From NCBI GenBank assembly GCA_009733575.1, contig ML769387.1, forward strand, positions 62,001 through 126,000: DNA of 64,000 nt. Direction: 5' to 3'. Positions 62,753 through 64,000 of this stretch are shown piece after piece; the stretch's first letter is position 1; each line of letters opens with the position of its first letter. Source of the stretch: Gymnopus androsaceus JB14 (lineage: Eukaryota; Basidiomycota; Agaricomycetes; Agaricales; Omphalotaceae). The translations under genes were made by a program, and so were the position numbers. The notes under the pieces are model-generated. The model had not been told where the DNA came from. It made no database searches and saw nothing but the letters and a program-made list of their open reading frames with translations.

Positions 62753-64000
62753 TCTTGATATGTGGACTTTTGAAGGACATAATAAGTTATGGTACTTACT
62801 TGTTATACGCTTTCGTGCTATCGAGACTGGTCCGTTTTTTTTTCTACGATTCGACTTGTGCGTCCCTCGTCTGTATGGTTATCGAACGTTCGCGGTCTTT
62901 TAGTAATAAAATAAAGATCTGAACTCTTTGATGTGGATGGCTACGAGGCTAACATACAGAACCGCTATATTTTCATTCTTTCGCTTGCAGAACTGAAACA
63001 CCACAGGCTGAGGATATCGTGCAGTCACTTCAACTATACTCTGTCTCAGGCAACGCCATGTCGTCAAACTCGCTACCACTGTATCCTCTGTCAAGTCTAT
63101 GAACAACAGAACCATTGTTCATTCTTATGTATGAGTAAATGTACTACTCCATTTCCGTTTCCGTATTCACTGTTCACTGCGAAGACTCCATGTACAGCTC
63201 TGACAAGATGTCAGAGGTTTCTTCTTTCACTTGCCGCACTGTAGATGTTTCGTTGACCCTACTAGGAAACCAGACTACAGCGTATATGAGGCGGAACATT
63301 AACGACACCTTTTGCACTACCAAATCAAACCACCACTAGTCTCGAGAATCCAGTATCCACACGCAGTATGGAAACCACTGTGGTCAAACCATTGCCACTA
63401 AAGTCTTCATCTTCAACCAACTTTACCTCCCCATCTTCATCGGTCAAACATCTGACCAGTGAACTCATAAAATCTATCCTCGATCACCTCTACTTTCACC
63501 GTCCACTGTGCACTTGTTAAAAAAGTAGGTTCGCCCATCGCAATGTGGTATCTTAGAGCTCGCTCTCGAAATACCCTACAATCGACCAATACTGGAGTAC
63601 ACTGAAGCTGAACGCAGTACTTCTTGAAACCCCTGTTCTGGAATCATACGTGTAGTCCCTGGTGCTGCCGCTGTCCGGAAATGCTGCCATTATCGAGGCT
63701 TTGGACGATGCTACTGCCAGCATTGTTCAGCAATTCTCGAATGTTACTAAACAGCCTGTCCTTGCAAGACCTTTGTCTCTTGGCACTTCCACTTCAGGCG
63801 GCATTGACTGGCATATTAGGGCTCCTTTGCTGACTCGAATCTCTCTCCATAAGTTTTACATTCCTATATTTCCTGAATTGGCTTCTCTATTGTCGATCAC
63901 TGTAGGGCCTCAACTTTGGATCTAAATTTCCATCACAGTTTAAACTCTTCCCCTAAACTCGATGCTTGAACGCCCCCTGCACACTCCTTACTCCCCAACT
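62753..64000. other. Right flank, no gene recognised
   Basis: Short ORFs such as plus strand 63662-63925 have no family resemblance. A gene starting beyond the edge cannot be excluded. Confidence 0.4.

Overview
The window is nuclear DNA of a filamentous basidiomycete, most likely an Agaricomycete that lives on plant litter or wood. The evidence is dense 45-60 bp introns, GH7 cellobiohydrolases with a fungal CBM1, F-box gene remnants, a Zn2Cys6 regulator, and nuclear genes such as UTP20 and the mRNA guanylyltransferase. Coding density is high in the right half and low in the left half.

Layout. 0-4.3 kb: start of a glutamine-synthetase-like gene (leaves the window on the left), a WD40 gene and a secreted heme peroxidase. 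4.3-8.7 kb: transposon-rich spacer with a hAT-type MITE whose target duplication was later split by a Tc1/mariner-type MITE, then an intron-containing tRNA-Arg(CCG). 8.9-10.8 kb: broken F-box gene. 11-12.8 kb: mRNA capping enzyme. 14-17 kb: a small intact unknown gene and an unrecognised gene. 17.8-22.5 kb: sulfatase and MFS sugar transporter on a shared divergent promoter. 22.8-25.5 kb: secreted beta-trefoil lectin-like protein built from three nearly identical modules, introns included. 25.7-26.7 kb: remnants of two more F-box genes. 26.8-32.2 kb: CmcJ/AsaB-like oxidoreductase, membrane protein, 3-beta-HSD/epimerase. 33-35 kb: helical-bundle (MLKL/HeLo-like) protein. 35.4-43.7 kb: UTP20. 45-51 kb: tandem GH7 pair, one copy without CBM1. 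52-63 kb: tandem 128-bp repeat, phosphopantetheine adenylyltransferase, fumarate reductase, DHHC palmitoyltransferase and Zn2Cys6 transcription factor.

The genes do not form one pathway. Two themes recur. Nutrient acquisition is represented by the GH7 pair, peroxidase, sulfatase plus transporter, and secreted lectin; housekeeping genes are scattered among these. Two window-wide observations matter to a reader. First, many otherwise well-preserved genes, including normally essential UTP20 and CEG1, carry single-base frame breaks, often in homopolymers, so the raw sequence probably contains indel errors. Second, at least five introns need GC-AG splicing. Gene spans below run from start codon to stop codon and include introns; exon structures were reconstructed by hand.
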